Positions 24,001-34,491 of a DNA stretch of 64,000 bases are shown one piece after another (within the stretch, counting starts at the first letter, position 1; each line of letters opens with the position of its first letter). Source of the stretch: Didymella arachidicola (taxonomy: Eukaryota > Ascomycota > Dothideomycetes > Pleosporales > Didymellaceae); contig CM049992.1 in NCBI GenBank assembly GCA_016630955.3, positions 1,612,001 to 1,676,000 on the forward strand, written 5' to 3'. Both the position numbers and the translations under genes were made by a program. The notes beneath the pieces were generated by a model. That model saw nothing but the letters and a program-made list of their open reading frames with translations, was not told the origin of the DNA and made no database searches.

Positions 24001-24664
24001 CTCCCGAGGCATTGCCGTTCTTGGAAGCCCGCATCATCCACTTCTTCTCCTCGCGCGTGCCCTCTTTGTCTGAGCCGTGGGCGTCTGCCACATCGGCGGG
24101 CGCGGGCATCTCCTGCATGGCCATGAGGAAGTCCGAGGCCTCGGTGTAGGGGATCGAGTAGGCGAGCGAGGTGTCTTGCGACAGCGTGGAGAAGGAGCTC
24201 GAGGAGCTGGGGAGGCGCTCGACCGAGACGTTGCGCGGAACGGCATCGTGCGAGGGCGCCGAGCTGACGGCGCTGGACTCGGGGAAGACGAGGGTGATGA
24301 GGGCAAGCTCGCGGGCGTGGGCGTGGGCGTGGGCGGCGGCGGCGGCGGCGGTGCGGGACTCGTCGACGTGCCACTGCCAGTTGGTCTCGGGGCCGACGTG
24401 CAGCTGCTTGCTGCCGGCCAGCAGGGTCTGCAGGTCGACGCGGCCCGTGTGCGCGCCTGCCGTGTCGAGGAGGCCCTTGTCCAGCACGCCCAGGTACGAG
24501 TAGCTGCCGAGGAAGGCGATGGTGACGATGGTGTGGATGGGGTGGGTGCAAGCCTTCTTGGCGATGGACAGCAGCACGGGCGAGACGGAGCGGGCGAACC
24601 ACGTCGGCGTCGTCTTGGCCTGGGGCGTCGCCGACTGCCAGCGGCTGGTGAGGAAGCCGAACAT
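21045..24664 (-). CDS. hmg1: HMG-CoA reductase (class I, ER membrane)
   Basis: Three exons on the minus strand, 24664-23948, 23892-21464 and 21414-21045, give 1171 aa. An N-terminal membrane part with a large lumenal loop (Ala/His-repeat low complexity near residue 110) leads into the sterol-sensing domain (about 245-420, with GVPINMILLSEGLPFLVVII). A Pro/Ser-rich linker follows, then the catalytic domain with ENVIGYLPLPLGVAGP, GDAMGMNMISKG, DKKPAAINW, GQDPAQVVESANC and the catalytic His in LVKAHMAHNRS. It reduces HMG-CoA to mevalonate with NADPH, the controlling step of ergosterol and isoprenoid synthesis. The introns (55 and 49 nt) are standard; the second splits MNN-VNGNLQ. No statin-type cluster is next to it, so this looks like the housekeeping copy. 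Confidence 0.97.
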
Positions 24665-25485
24665 GTTGCGCCGCTGGTGTGGACTCAGCGAGGGGCGTCG
24701 CGGGGCTCTTCAGGAGGAGCCGCTTCGCATCGACGGTGACGCGGTGCAGTGGCTGTGTGCCGGGGCGGTTTGCGTGCGCGGACAAGCAATCGCGTGGCTA
24801 TACGAGGACGCGACGTGTACGAGCGGTTCGAGTCTGGGACATGTCAGTACTCGTCTATGCCATCTTTTGTTACTCCGACGACGTGCAGCGGACAGGCAGA
24901 AAAGCGAGGCAAAGCAAGGCAGAAAAGCTCCCCAGCACCGGCGCACTCACTCAACTCGCGCCAGATTCGGGCAATTGGCGTCACAGCACAGCAGCACGCG
25001 AGCACACTGTGAAGAAGCTGTCTCGCTGTTGACGAGCCAGGCCCGCGCGACACGCACTCGACCCTCTTCCTGCGAGTGGGCCCCTATCCGCGACTTTTTG
25101 GCACGGTGGCGCTCTCACCGCTTTGTGGCCAGGGCGCCGTGCGCGGGATGCGACGTAGCGGGACACAAGCGATGGCGAGCCACAACAAGCGACAACAAAG
25201 AGAGATGAGATGGCAGCTGTCTGCGCCTACTATTGTTCACCACCGCAGCGCAGTGGCTCGCTTGATTGACAGTGGAAGTGCGCGACAAGGGCTGTGAGCG
25301 CCACTTGAGCACTGCTTGCATGCTGGACAGCCGCGGCAACGGCTCAGCGGCTCATCAATGCGTGCGCCACAGTGGCTGCAAATGGCGCCTGCCATTTTTT
25401 TCTTCCGGCAGAATCTAATCTTATCAATCAGCCCCTGTCAACCCTGCCCAATCCGCCCGCTCTCTGCCAATACTGTTGCGCGTGC
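24665..25485. other. HMG-CoA reductase upstream region
   Basis: About 820 nt between the start of the reductase gene and the 3' end of the next minus-strand gene. It probably holds the reductase promoter. The open frames here run through GC-rich sequence antisense to the gene start and I do not support them. Confidence 0.5.
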
Positions 25486-26243
25486 TCAGTCAAACCTTTC
25501 CGTCATGGGGACGTCGCCGTGCGTGATCTCCCTCAGAAAGTCGCGGTCCGGCTTGTACAGCATGACGTGGAAGTGCTCCACGGCGTGGACGCTCTTCAGA
25601 CTCTTCCAATTCTTGAACCAAACAAGTTCCTCAACCCTCGTCGCGAATGTCTTCTGCACGTAGTCGTCAATCTCTTTGCGTGATTCCGCCGTGCAGAGGC
25701 CCGTCTCTTCATCGTCCTCGAGCTCGAACTTGGTCCACACCACCAGATGCACAATGTCTGGATCGATGCCGTATGGCCAGTCGTTGAACAGGATCTTGAT
25801 GTCCTCTGAGACACGTTAGACTGCCCGAAATCTGACTCGATGGGCATCCGTACCGTCAAACTCGAACGGCTTCCCCTTCGGCTGCATGCTGCCCCATTGC
25901 AGCCGCTCGTTCACAATGAAATTCATAATACTGCCATACTCTTTTATCAAACGATACGTGAACGCCCTGTACCGCCGCAGCTCTGACGGTTTGCGGTGGA
26001 ATCTATCGACGCGGTCCGTGGCTGTCAGCTGTCGTCAGCACTGGTGCAGGCGTTGGGTCGCACTGCCGTACTAACGAGCTCCCGCACTACCGGCCAGCTC
26101 AACAACGTGTATTCCGCATCGGGCGTGCCAATGATGCGCTGGTCTTTTACGCTGATGTCCTTCAGGAAATCAGGACATTCCGCTGCCCATTGCTCGCATG
26201 GCACGTTCACCTTCCAGAATGGCAGCGGCTCTTCTTTTAGCAT
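25486..26243 (-). CDS. DUF3605 family protein (N-acetylglucosamine-induced protein 1-like)
   Basis: Three exons, 26243-26072, 26021-25854 and 25805-25486, give 219 aa. Hallmarks of this fungal family are present: LPFWKVNVP and IIGTPDAEY near the N-terminus, YGSIMNFIVNERL in the middle, then ILFNDWPYGIDPDIVHLVVW and FKNWKSLKSVHAVEHFHVML. The family is broadly conserved in fungi and includes the Candida protein Ngi1/Nag-inducible type; its biochemical function is not known to me. The start was chosen at 26243 because the conserved block begins at once; the frame stays open further upstream without family sequence. The 50- and 48-nt introns restore one frame. No signal peptide, so probably cytosolic. 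Confidence 0.88.
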
Positions 26244-27538
26244 CGTGATCTGTCGTGCGGTCTGAACGCGTGTCGAGATGACAACCAGGTAAGACAAGAA
26301 TTGTGGAGTAGTGGCCCGGAAAACCCTAACGGTCAGAGATTGAACGGAGCATTGAATGCATCTTATCCAGATCCATGGTGCACAACGCTGCCTCGCCCTG
26401 AGGCGGTCTAGCGCTCGTTTCAGGCCAACCGTCACTCTCCTTTTTGGCCAACCTATCAACATGAGGCTAAACGCACCCATCTCGAGCTTACCCAAACTGC
26501 TTGTCCGGACAAAGGGCCGTCCTAGACTATGAAGCTGCAGGTGCGGGTAGCTGCCGGTGAATCCTCAGCCTTCCGCGCATCGCTTTCATTAAAGCGGCGA
26601 CCAGCCAGCGCAGGCACCTGCGAGCATCCAGCTTGTTCCCTGTCTCGAGTCGTCCTTTTGCAATCTCGGCACTGCCAGAGCCCTGTCAGGAAGGGTTCCC
26701 AGCGCTCTTCCGTGGTTCAGCCGGCTCTCATTGGACGACTAGTGCTCCACTTAGAAACGTCCTCAAACAAGGACTCCATCGCGGTGAACGCTCCATCGGA
26801 CAAGCAAGACGAGATCCGGTACCTCGCTGATCTGAGCGGCAGTTGCATCCAAGGTATGCAGGTCCATAGTACGCACTGTTGTATTAGGGGTGTGGTGCAG
26901 TATAGCCAGGTGTGTTGTTTCCTGTTGCCATGTAAGAAACATGTTTCCTTCATACTCACTCTTCTCCTGTCTGCGCCTTGACGAGCTGCTTTCCACGCAA
27001 ACAAAAATATAACATCATTCCTTTCGATCACCAACTAGCCACGCTCATTCACATTTCATCGTGGTACATCCTGGAACCGCAACCTTTTAATCCAAAACGT
27101 CGGCGGGATCACCTGTCTGTCACAACGTTGCTCCACTACAATCTCGGGCAACACAACAGTCATCTCGAGTAGCACAACAACTCCCAAAATCGTCATCGCA
27201 CCCGAATCAGACTTTGCTATCACCTTGTACCCGCCAACCACGACTTTGCATGTATGACTTTTCCTTCTCGGCAGGCGTAATTTCTATACTTCGGCGGTGA
27301 TACAAAGACAACTTGGCAAGCAACAAACGCTCCCGACTCGACTACACGAATACGCAAATCCGGCTGGCCCCACTTGCTTTCACTGAACCTCGAATTTTGT
27401 ATCCGTTTCGAACAAGACCGCGACTGCTCCACGCCTGAACCACCTTCCTTTCTCCTCCGCGAAATCTCAACGTCACCACCACGAACCCCCAATCGCGAAC
27501 CAAGTCTGCTCCAGAGAACCAATCCAATCAATATCACC
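26244..27538. other. Intergenic, no confident gene
   Basis: About 1.3 kb between divergent genes. A plus-strand open frame at 26529-26981 has no recognisable features and I do not call it. The right end is a C/A-rich leader typical of a fungal 5' UTR before the ATG at 27539. Confidence 0.45.
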
Positions 27539-28369
27539 ATGGTCCAAGACCCAAACTTCTGGCGCCGCTTCTCGGTCGCGGTGCACAACGACGAGGCTGC
27601 CATGCTCGCCGCAAAGACAGGAACAGGGAAACGGGAAACCAAGCATGCGTACGTCGTGTCTCTTTCGTCCCCCATAGACTCGCCCTCGCCCGTCAGCACA
27701 CCAACCTCGCAATGCCACCTCTCTCCGGCCTTTCCTCCCGCGGCATTCACCCGCCCCGTGTCAGCCCCCGCGCCCGTCTTCCACGAGAAGCGGGAGAACA
27801 AGCGCAAGACAATAGGCGGGACGCGGAGCGTGTCCTCGAAGACGCCCGAGATGATCGCCCTGCACAACCTCCCCTCCCACACCCCCTCTCACCACCCTGC
27901 CCCCATCCCCTCCCTCCCCTCCACCCCGCACTCCACCCACTTCGCCCCCGCAGCGGCCTCCCCGCCCTCCCAACGCTCCAGCAAACGCACATCCCGCTTC
28001 CGCTTCGCGCTGTCCTCGCACCCCCCCTCTCTCCCCCCAACCCCCACCCACCCCTCCTTCCCCTCCACCGCCCCGCCCTCCAAACGCAACTCCCGCTTCG
28101 GCCGCCACGCCAACAGCAGCCGCCTCTCGCTGGGCATCAGCCTGTCCGGGCGGCCGAAGAGCGCGTTCCGGTTCTGGACCACAATCACCGCGGGCGATGT
28201 GTGCGACGAGGCTAATGCGGGGATTAGGAATGATAGCTGGTTGGAGGGACAGCAGCGCAAGGCGAGGCAGAGGGCGTGGATGTGTTGGGCGTTTTGGGGG
28301 GTGTTTCTGGGGGTTGTGGTTGGGGCGGTTGTTGCGGTGTTGGTGCTGCGGCAGAAGGGGATTATCTGA
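27539..28369 (+). CDS. Unknown protein with C-terminal membrane anchor
   Basis: The start ATG has a good context (TCACCATGG). The 276-aa product begins MVQDPNFWRRFSVAVHNDE, has a long Pro/Ser/His-rich middle (about residues 45-190) and ends with SWLEGQQRKARQRAWMCWAFW, a hydrophobic helix and a short tail LRQKGII. The two ends look like a conserved fungal family of small tail-anchored proteins; the low-complexity middle varies and could include an unspliced in-frame intron starting at GTACGT near residue 38. The positive patch before the helix fits a protein facing the cytosol with its C-terminus in a membrane. Function unknown. Confidence 0.65.
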   Translation: MVQDPNFWRRFSVAVHNDEAAMLAAKTGTGKRETKHAYVVSLSSPIDSPSPVSTPTSQCHLSPAFPPAAFTRPVSAPAPVFHEKRENKRKTIGGTRSVSSKTPEMIALHNLPSHTPSHHPAPIPSLPSTPHSTHFAPAAASPPSQRSSKRTSRFRFALSSHPPSLPPTPTHPSFPSTAPPSKRNSRFGRHANSSRLSLGISLSGRPKSAFRFWTTITAGDVCDEANAGIRNDSWLEGQQRKARQRAWMCWAFWGVFLGVVVGAVVAVLVLRQKGII

Positions 28370-28878
28370 ATGGAAGGGTGGAGGGGGTGGGTGGGGGATG
28401 TGCATAGGTGGCGTTCTGGGCGTTTTCGGGGGTGCTGTTTGGAGGCGAGGCTGGGAGAGGATGGGTTCTGAGGGTTAGCGGGTTGGCGTTTGGATGATAC
28501 CAGGCTGGACTACGGGCCGGCTCAATGCAATTTCTTCTGTTTGCAGCATGGGGTGTGTGGGGATGCTGTGCGGACTGGATGCTTTTCAAACTACTTGTAC
28601 CCGTCAGCGCTCGCTGCTTGTAATGTACAGTCCTTCTGTATGCGCGCTGTGCGCAATGAGGTATCAAACTCCCTGACGCCGTGTCGCCCTTGATGCTGTG
28701 GTGTTCTGCTTCTTTCGACTCCTACTAGCGGCATCAAACTGTTCCTCTCCCGCCCAGAGACTCCAACAACTACCTCTGAGCATCCGCCCTAGTCTCGCTC
28801 CCAATCTTTCATCTCGTCCCCGGTCCTGATATCTACCTCATCAGGATCAGCGCCCCCAGCCTCGCGGCGATGGTCCGC
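28370..28878. other. Intergenic, convergent 3' ends
   Basis: About 510 nt, G-rich at the left. It lies between the 3' ends of the tail-anchored protein gene and the U2AF gene. No gene seen. Confidence 0.5.
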
Positions 28879-29555
28879 CTAGAACCGTTTCGCGGGCGGC
28901 GTAGGACTTCTGCTCATGCTCCTCTCGTCCCTGCCCCTCTCCTTGAGCCACTTGCGCGTGCTCATATCCAGGTCGCGGTCCAGTTCAGCCGTGGGCTCCT
29001 TGCGATGAATGAAGTTGCAGAAGCCGCCGCGGACGCAGCCCTCGCCGCTGTTGAGGCGACAGCACGCTTCTCGGAAATCGGTCACGGGGGATAGTTCGCA
29101 GTAGATGGGACGGCCGGCGTACCAGCGCGAGTTGAGGGCGTCGCACGCTTTCTGCGCGTCTTCTTCGTACTTGAAGCGCACGTAGACGTTGCCAATGAGA
29201 TCTGTTCTGCGGTTAGCTTGTGCGCCGATTGATGGGTGGGGGTGGTGGACTCACGATCATTGTTGTTGTCGCACACGACCAGCTCCTCGACCAACCCGTA
29301 CTGGCACAGCTCGCACCAGATATCCTCGTAGAAGGCGTCAAAGTGCATCTGCATCTGCTGCGCGTTCATCTTGTTCTTCGGGTCGTAGGCCGGGTTCTGG
29401 TACAGGTTGGGCAGCAGGATTGTCTGCGAGTACGACGGCTTGACGTGCTTGCGCGAGCAGCGGTCGCCGTGGCGGCAGGCGCCGATCTTGTAGTAGAACG
29501 AGCAGTTGACCTTGTCCTGCTCCGTGCCGAAGATGGACGCGAGGTAGTTCGCCAT
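28879..29555 (-). CDS. U2AF1: U2AF small subunit (splicing factor U2AF1/U2AF23)
   Basis: Two exons, 29555-29255 and 29201-28879, give 207 aa. The order is CCCH zinc finger (Cys18, Cys27, Cys33, His37 in CSFYYKIGACRHGDRCSRKH), an RRM of the U2AF-homology type (about 41-145, with YVRFKYEEDAQKA), a second CCCH finger (CCRLNSGEGCVRGGFCNFIH), then a short basic/Ser-rich tail. This protein reads the AG at the 3' splice site and pairs with the large U2AF subunit in early spliceosome assembly. The tail is short, as in fission yeast, without a long RS domain. The 53-nt intron (29202-29254) splits a His codon. Confidence 0.96.
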
Positions 29556-32500
29556 GCTTGCGGTGTTGCAGAGGTGTGTGCGGTATGTCGTGTGCGATAG
29601 AGATCCGGCGCAGGCGACTGGTATGGGTGTGGACGAGCGACAGCGACGGAAGTGGATGTTGTCGTGGAGAAGCTGCGCAAGCAGATGTTGCTATGGACTG
29701 TCGCGAACTTCGAGCGCAGCACTAGCGTTGCAGCTTAGTCACCTTCGCGCGTGGCGTCGAGTGGCGTCGAGGGGCTTCGAGAACCCAGCACTCAGCATCT
29801 GACAAAGTACGCAGCACACCAGCAACTCGATTCAGACTGCATAACGAAGCTTGCACTTCTGCTTCTCCGTCCTAGAGGCCTTCGTCTGGCAGCATTATCC
29901 GCACTGGACCCCTCCGTCAGATATGGACTGTCCTTCAACACTATTCCGGTGTGGGTAATGACCATGATCAGCGATCGTGATGGATGTCTGCAGTATCCTC
30001 TCGCAGGATCTTGATGACTCTCGAGCTTGCTGAGATAGATACATGAAATCCCTTGCCAGCGTTGTGCCTTACTAGCGCCAAGGGTGGGAGAACAATCCAC
30101 CAGATGCCTACAGCGCTCATCAGAAAGTCGCCTCCACGACTGCTGCCAACATTGAGGTCTTCCTTGAGCAGACACGGCCTATTCACAGCAGTCCTGATCC
30201 TGAATACATACTACGACAGATGCACAGAGCAGAGGTTCAGACATGTCACGCGACCACACCCCGATGCGCTCGGTCTACAAGGCAGACAGCTCACTATCGC
30301 CAACGTGTGCAAGACACTAACAGTCGAAACCTTCGTCTCCGTCCCTGGCGGCTCTATCCAAGCGCTCTTCTCTACACCGACGAACCCGAAGCCAACTTCA
30401 ACTCAACACGCTCCAAGGACCAGCTTTCCAACGAGCGCAGTCCAGACAACGCTCTCCTCTGCGCACTTTCCATCGACCTGCGTACCGGCTGCTGGTGAGA
30501 CGCCATCGTGACGTACGAAGACAGGCGCCAAAGCTATTAGAGCCCGACGCGCACAGGTGTTCGCGAGCACCGCAGCCACGCGTCACAGAGCATCGACTTG
30601 CCGCCTGATGTCGATATCAAGTGCACTCGGTGTCAATTAGAGAAGCAATCAGCGCTGCGTGCAAGGCGTGAGGGTGAGGCTTGTGGATCGCACTGTGCGT
30701 GGGGAGCTCAATGCGAGGCGCGGTGATGGGGCGCAAGTCGTACGCTTGGAGACGAAGTTGCACAGGGCTATTTTCGGGTTCTATTGGGCGCGTGGGAGGC
30801 GTTATGGGGTCATTGATTTGGGGTCATGGATATGGAACTTCACTGGGCGAAGAGTGTCTGAGAGAGTCTTGGATGTTGTGTTTGATTTGCCAGGGTGCAG
30901 GAATACGGTCGGAATGGATGGGAAGGGGGGACTGACGGAGATGACGAGCACCGCGATAATAAAGTTGAGGGTGTCGCTGACGGGAACGACTGATAGACCG
31001 CTGTGCAGCGCGTCAGCACACCACATTCAAAGCCGCGCTCCATCACATAATCCTCGTGCCACCAGTCGCTATACTTGCACTCTTATTGTTCACGCACTCG
31101 TCGCCCACTGTTGCGCACAATGCCCATAAGCGGAATCTTGAGCGAGCCCATGCAGGTACCGTGTAACAGCGCGACCCTTACCAACCACCGATAGCAGGAT
31201 TTCGATGTGCCTGTAACTGCAGCAGATACTGTTGTACCACTCATTGGTCAAACGCTTGGACCCTCAAAAAGTGTTCCTTGCAATATCCCACCGACCAAAC
31301 GAACATCGGGACCCCGGCCGAGAACGTGTATATGCCTCAGGATTTATGATTGTTGGATTATGTTTGGTGCGCGTTTCACGAAACCGCTTGTGAAGCCTGT
31401 TTGCGCGCAACCCAAGAGCCTTGGAAGAACAACGAACGCGAACCCAAGATCGTGAGTTGTTTCTCAGCATCGCGAGAGTGGAGAGGTGACGAAGCACAGG
31501 CGAGTACGTTGGCGAGCTCGGACTGTCTGGGTGAAGTACGATCAAATATAGTGATTGGGTGAGCGGCTATCTGGTCGTGCAGCGCCAGTAGGTGCTGCCT
31601 GAAAGGGACGAATGCGCTCCAATCAAATAAGCTGATGGCATGCCCAATCAGCTGAGCTGGACGTTGAGATCTGAAACGCGACACAACTTGGTGGGGATGG
31701 GGCGACTAGCCATGCGAGGAACAGAAGGCTGCTGCGGTCGCTGATGAACTGCGCAGATCGCACAGATAGTCCGGAGGTGTGTGGCCAGTTCTCATCATTA
31801 GCCAACGCTTGACTTGTTGACAGTGGTGAGATACTTAGAGGTGAAGTGAGTGTGTCGTGAGGCACAAGGGCTAGACTGTTTGCGGGGCGCTAAACATTGT
31901 ATTGTGAAACTTAGCGTCCTGGATGCAGTGGGGTGGCCTGCCGACGACGCTTCAACACCATTCACTGCGGGAAATCCTACGCTGGCGACGCGCCGCAACA
32001 GCGCACCGTCACCTGTCGTCGCGTGGTGCAAGCCTTGCACTTCCACGTTCGGCGGGCTTAGCACCGCCTAGCCTTGTTGTTTTCTGGCCACCCTGTCGCC
32101 CAGCCTGGTCCACGGTGTTCTTTTCTTGCCTGCGCTCATTTCGGCGGTCAAGGCCACGAAGAAGGCTTCCACAGGGCAGTCGGCAGGCTCACAGTGCTTG
32201 ACGGCAATAGTGGAGATACGCAAGTCGTGATCTACGAGAGATCTAGATGATGCCTAGCGGCCGGTTGTCGTGTCGTAGATCTGCGGGACAGGCACAACTG
32301 TCACGCTTTGACTCAGGACCAGAACGCGTTCCGCCTCATGTGGCCGGTAAGGCGATGAACCACCGAACTTGGTTGTACCAGAAGCACGGAAGAATATGCA
32401 CTTGTACGCGCTACGCCGCTGTATTGCTGCGGGCCCGGGACAGGCTTGCTGGCGGCTACAGTTCAGGTCCGACGTTGAAACGCAGATCCAACATCCACAT

Positions 32501-33075
32501 ATTAGGCTCAGAAGCTTGAGTGCGGAGTCGCGTAGAGTGGCGCGCTGTTTCGACACCGACTATGTACAACTCTCCATTGGCCGTCGTCTCTTCTTGCCTT
32601 CTAGGCCTGAGCAGTGTTCAACGTTGCGCGGCGTTTGTCTCATCTCGTCTATCTCCCTAATAAAGGACTGTGTCCGCGTGTAGAACAGATTCGTGTCTGC
32701 ACCGTGGTACGCCGTCGCTCCCCATCTTCCCTTTCCTTGCCCCCCGTTTGCGCTGTGCGTATCGGTCTTTGGTGGCTTAATACTGCACACTTACGTTGTT
32801 CTATTGAACAATAGTGCTGTCGCTGTTCAGGTGAAGAGCAAGTCGTCACGTGTAACCTCACATTGTGCGCTCATCAATTCGTCGCCAAGGCCACATTGAA
32901 TACTACTTCAGTGTCCGATAATTTCTCTCTGTCACCTTCTTTTCTTTACCAGACAACTTTGCAAGAATTCGACAGACTACGCCCGCTTGCACATCAACAA
33001 CGCGTTTCGGCCGGACCATTCGCAACACTTTCTTTCCCCACTTCAATAACAAAACAACAAACGCACAACATCAAA
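29556..33075. other. Long gene-poor stretch (3.5 kb)
   Basis: Between the U2AF start and the secreted protein at 33076. It contains many short overlapping open frames. The only segment with coding-like texture is on the minus strand at 32068-32556, listed separately. No transposase, reverse transcriptase or terminal repeat was recognised. The last 200 nt are a CA-rich leader. Confidence 0.5.
32068..32556 (-). pseudogene. Possible relic: one frame broken by a single TAG
   Basis: On the minus strand one frame runs from 32556 to 32068 with a single internal stop, TAG at 32256-32254. Before it the texture is protein-like (for example YKCIFFRASGTTKFGGSSPY and VTVVPVPQIYDTTTGR); after it comes STIAVKHCEPADCPVEAFF then GKKRTPWTRLGDRVARKQQG and a final TAG. 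No family is recognised. It may be a decayed gene (for instance CAG to TAG), an exon pair with an intron over the stop, or chance. Low confidence. Confidence 0.25.
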
Positions 33076-34491
33076 ATGCCAAGCATTTTCAAAACGACAC
33101 TGGCGGCCCTGGCTGTTGCCCCTTTCGCTACAGGCCACAGCTGGGTCGAGCAGACACGCAACGTCAACAAGAAGGGCGAGTATGTTGGCGAGTATGGCTA
33201 CCCCCGCGGCATGGTCAGCAAGACAGACAAGGGCTTCACCGGTGACTCTATGAACTGGCTTCTCCCGGTCCAGCCCAAAGTCTTCATTGACGAAACCTCA
33301 CCACTATGCCATCCTTCACAGCGCAAGCAGGAACAGTCGTCAGACAAGTACCCTCGTCTTCAAGCAGTTGCCGGCGGTTTCGTCGCCATGCGATACATGG
33401 AGAACGGTCACGTCACCAAGGTCGACCCTGCGACCGGTCTCGGTAAGCCTGAGAAGGGCGGCTCAGTCTTTGTGTACGGCACCACCTCTCCCAAGGAAGA
33501 CGAGAAGCTTGTCGACGTCCTCAAATGGACCAAGGATGGCTCCGGCGGTGACGCACGTGGTGTGCTCCTCACAGCCAACGACTTCGACGACGGCCGCTGT
33601 TATGAGGTCAACGACACACCCATCTCACAGGAGCGACGGAAGTCGGATCCCAACTTCGCCTTGGGTCAGGTCGTCGATGGCGAGGCAGGCAACTACCCTC
33701 TGTTCTGCGAGACCAACGTCCAGATCCCTCAGAACGTCACCCAGGGCAAGCCGTACACCTTCTACTGGGTCTGGCAGTGGAACACCGCCCCCAACGTCGA
33801 CCCCGGCCTGCCAGACGGCAAGGACCAGTACTACACTACTTGCATGGACGTCGATATCGGCTCTGCTGACACTGCGCTCGCCGCGGACGCAGAGACCAAG
33901 TACGACCTTGGGCCTCAGCAGGACGCCATGTCCATCGCTGTCTCTGACTTCGCGTCCCGTACAGCCATCATCACAGATGTGTTGCAGGGACAAGTCGGCC
34001 CTACGTCCATATTGGGCTCCGCAACTGCAACTGGTGCACCTGCTGCGTCTGGCGCGCCTGCCAATTCTTCATCCGCGCCTTCTGCTCCGCTCGCCTCACC
34101 CACCGCACCGGCACTCTCGCAGATCACGAACATCCCCGTGATGACCTCGCGTCCTGTTGCTTCACCTGTGCCTACGCCCAGCGCTGGGGACGACAACGCA
34201 GTGACAGTCACTGACATCGTGTACGTCACCGTCACTGCTGGCGCTTCTAGTAAGGCTGCCTCCGCACCCTCTACGATGATCACGTCTGGTGCTGTGTCTG
34301 GTACTCCCGCCGCTTCTGCCCCTGCCGCTTCAACTCCCAGCCCTTCTACTCTCGCAACTTCGCTGGTGTCATCTGCGGTTGCGTCTGGCACCGCACCCTC
34401 TTCAGGAATCGGTGGCTTCACGATGCCCAGCGGCGCGGCGAAGCGTGAGATCCAGCGCAGAAACGGCGCCAAGTTCCGCGGTATGTTGTAG
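33076..34491 (+). CDS. Secreted protein with predicted N-terminal histidine (DUF7492-like) and Ser/Ala/Pro tail
   Basis: Single exon, 471 aa, from ATG 33076. A 20-residue signal peptide (MPSIFKTTLAALAVAPFATG) leaves HSWVEQTRNV as the likely mature start. The core (about 21-310) has the runs YGYPRGMV, DSMNWLLP, FVAMRYMENGHVT, VYGTTSP, DDGRCYEVN and YTFYWVWQWNTAP, and several cysteines. This resembles a fungal secreted family I recall as DUF7492; the name should be checked. A histidine exactly at the predicted mature N-terminus plus a later conserved Gly-His (His112) is what copper-binding polysaccharide monooxygenases look like, but no activity is shown here. From about residue 315 a Ser/Thr/Ala/Pro-rich stalk follows, ending in a basic tail without a clear GPI signal. 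Confidence 0.75.
   Translation: MPSIFKTTLAALAVAPFATGHSWVEQTRNVNKKGEYVGEYGYPRGMVSKTDKGFTGDSMNWLLPVQPKVFIDETSPLCHPSQRKQEQSSDKYPRLQAVAGGFVAMRYMENGHVTKVDPATGLGKPEKGGSVFVYGTTSPKEDEKLVDVLKWTKDGSGGDARGVLLTANDFDDGRCYEVNDTPISQERRKSDPNFALGQVVDGEAGNYPLFCETNVQIPQNVTQGKPYTFYWVWQWNTAPNVDPGLPDGKDQYYTTCMDVDIGSADTALAADAETKYDLGPQQDAMSIAVSDFASRTAIITDVLQGQVGPTSILGSATATGAPAASGAPANSSSAPSAPLASPTAPALSQITNIPVMTSRPVASPVPTPSAGDDNAVTVTDIVYVTVTAGASSKAASAPSTMITSGAVSGTPAASAPAASTPSPSTLATSLVSSAVASGTAPSSGIGGFTMPSGAAKREIQRRNGAKFRGML

Noticed and set aside
21045..24664. Idea that HMG-CoA reductase marks a statin or terpenoid cluster
   Set aside because: Neighbours are a stress kinase, a DUF3605 protein and a splicing factor; no polyketide synthase, terpene cyclase or P450 is present.
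23835..24785. Minus-strand 316-codon frame overlapping the first HMG-CoA reductase exon in another frame
   Set aside because: Arg/Pro/His-rich translation typical of an off-frame reading of GC-rich coding DNA; the true frame is certain from HMGR.
30053..30511. Plus-strand frames in the 29.6-33 kb gap
   Set aside because: Two overlapping frames look equally (un)likely; no motif, start context or splice sites that improve either.
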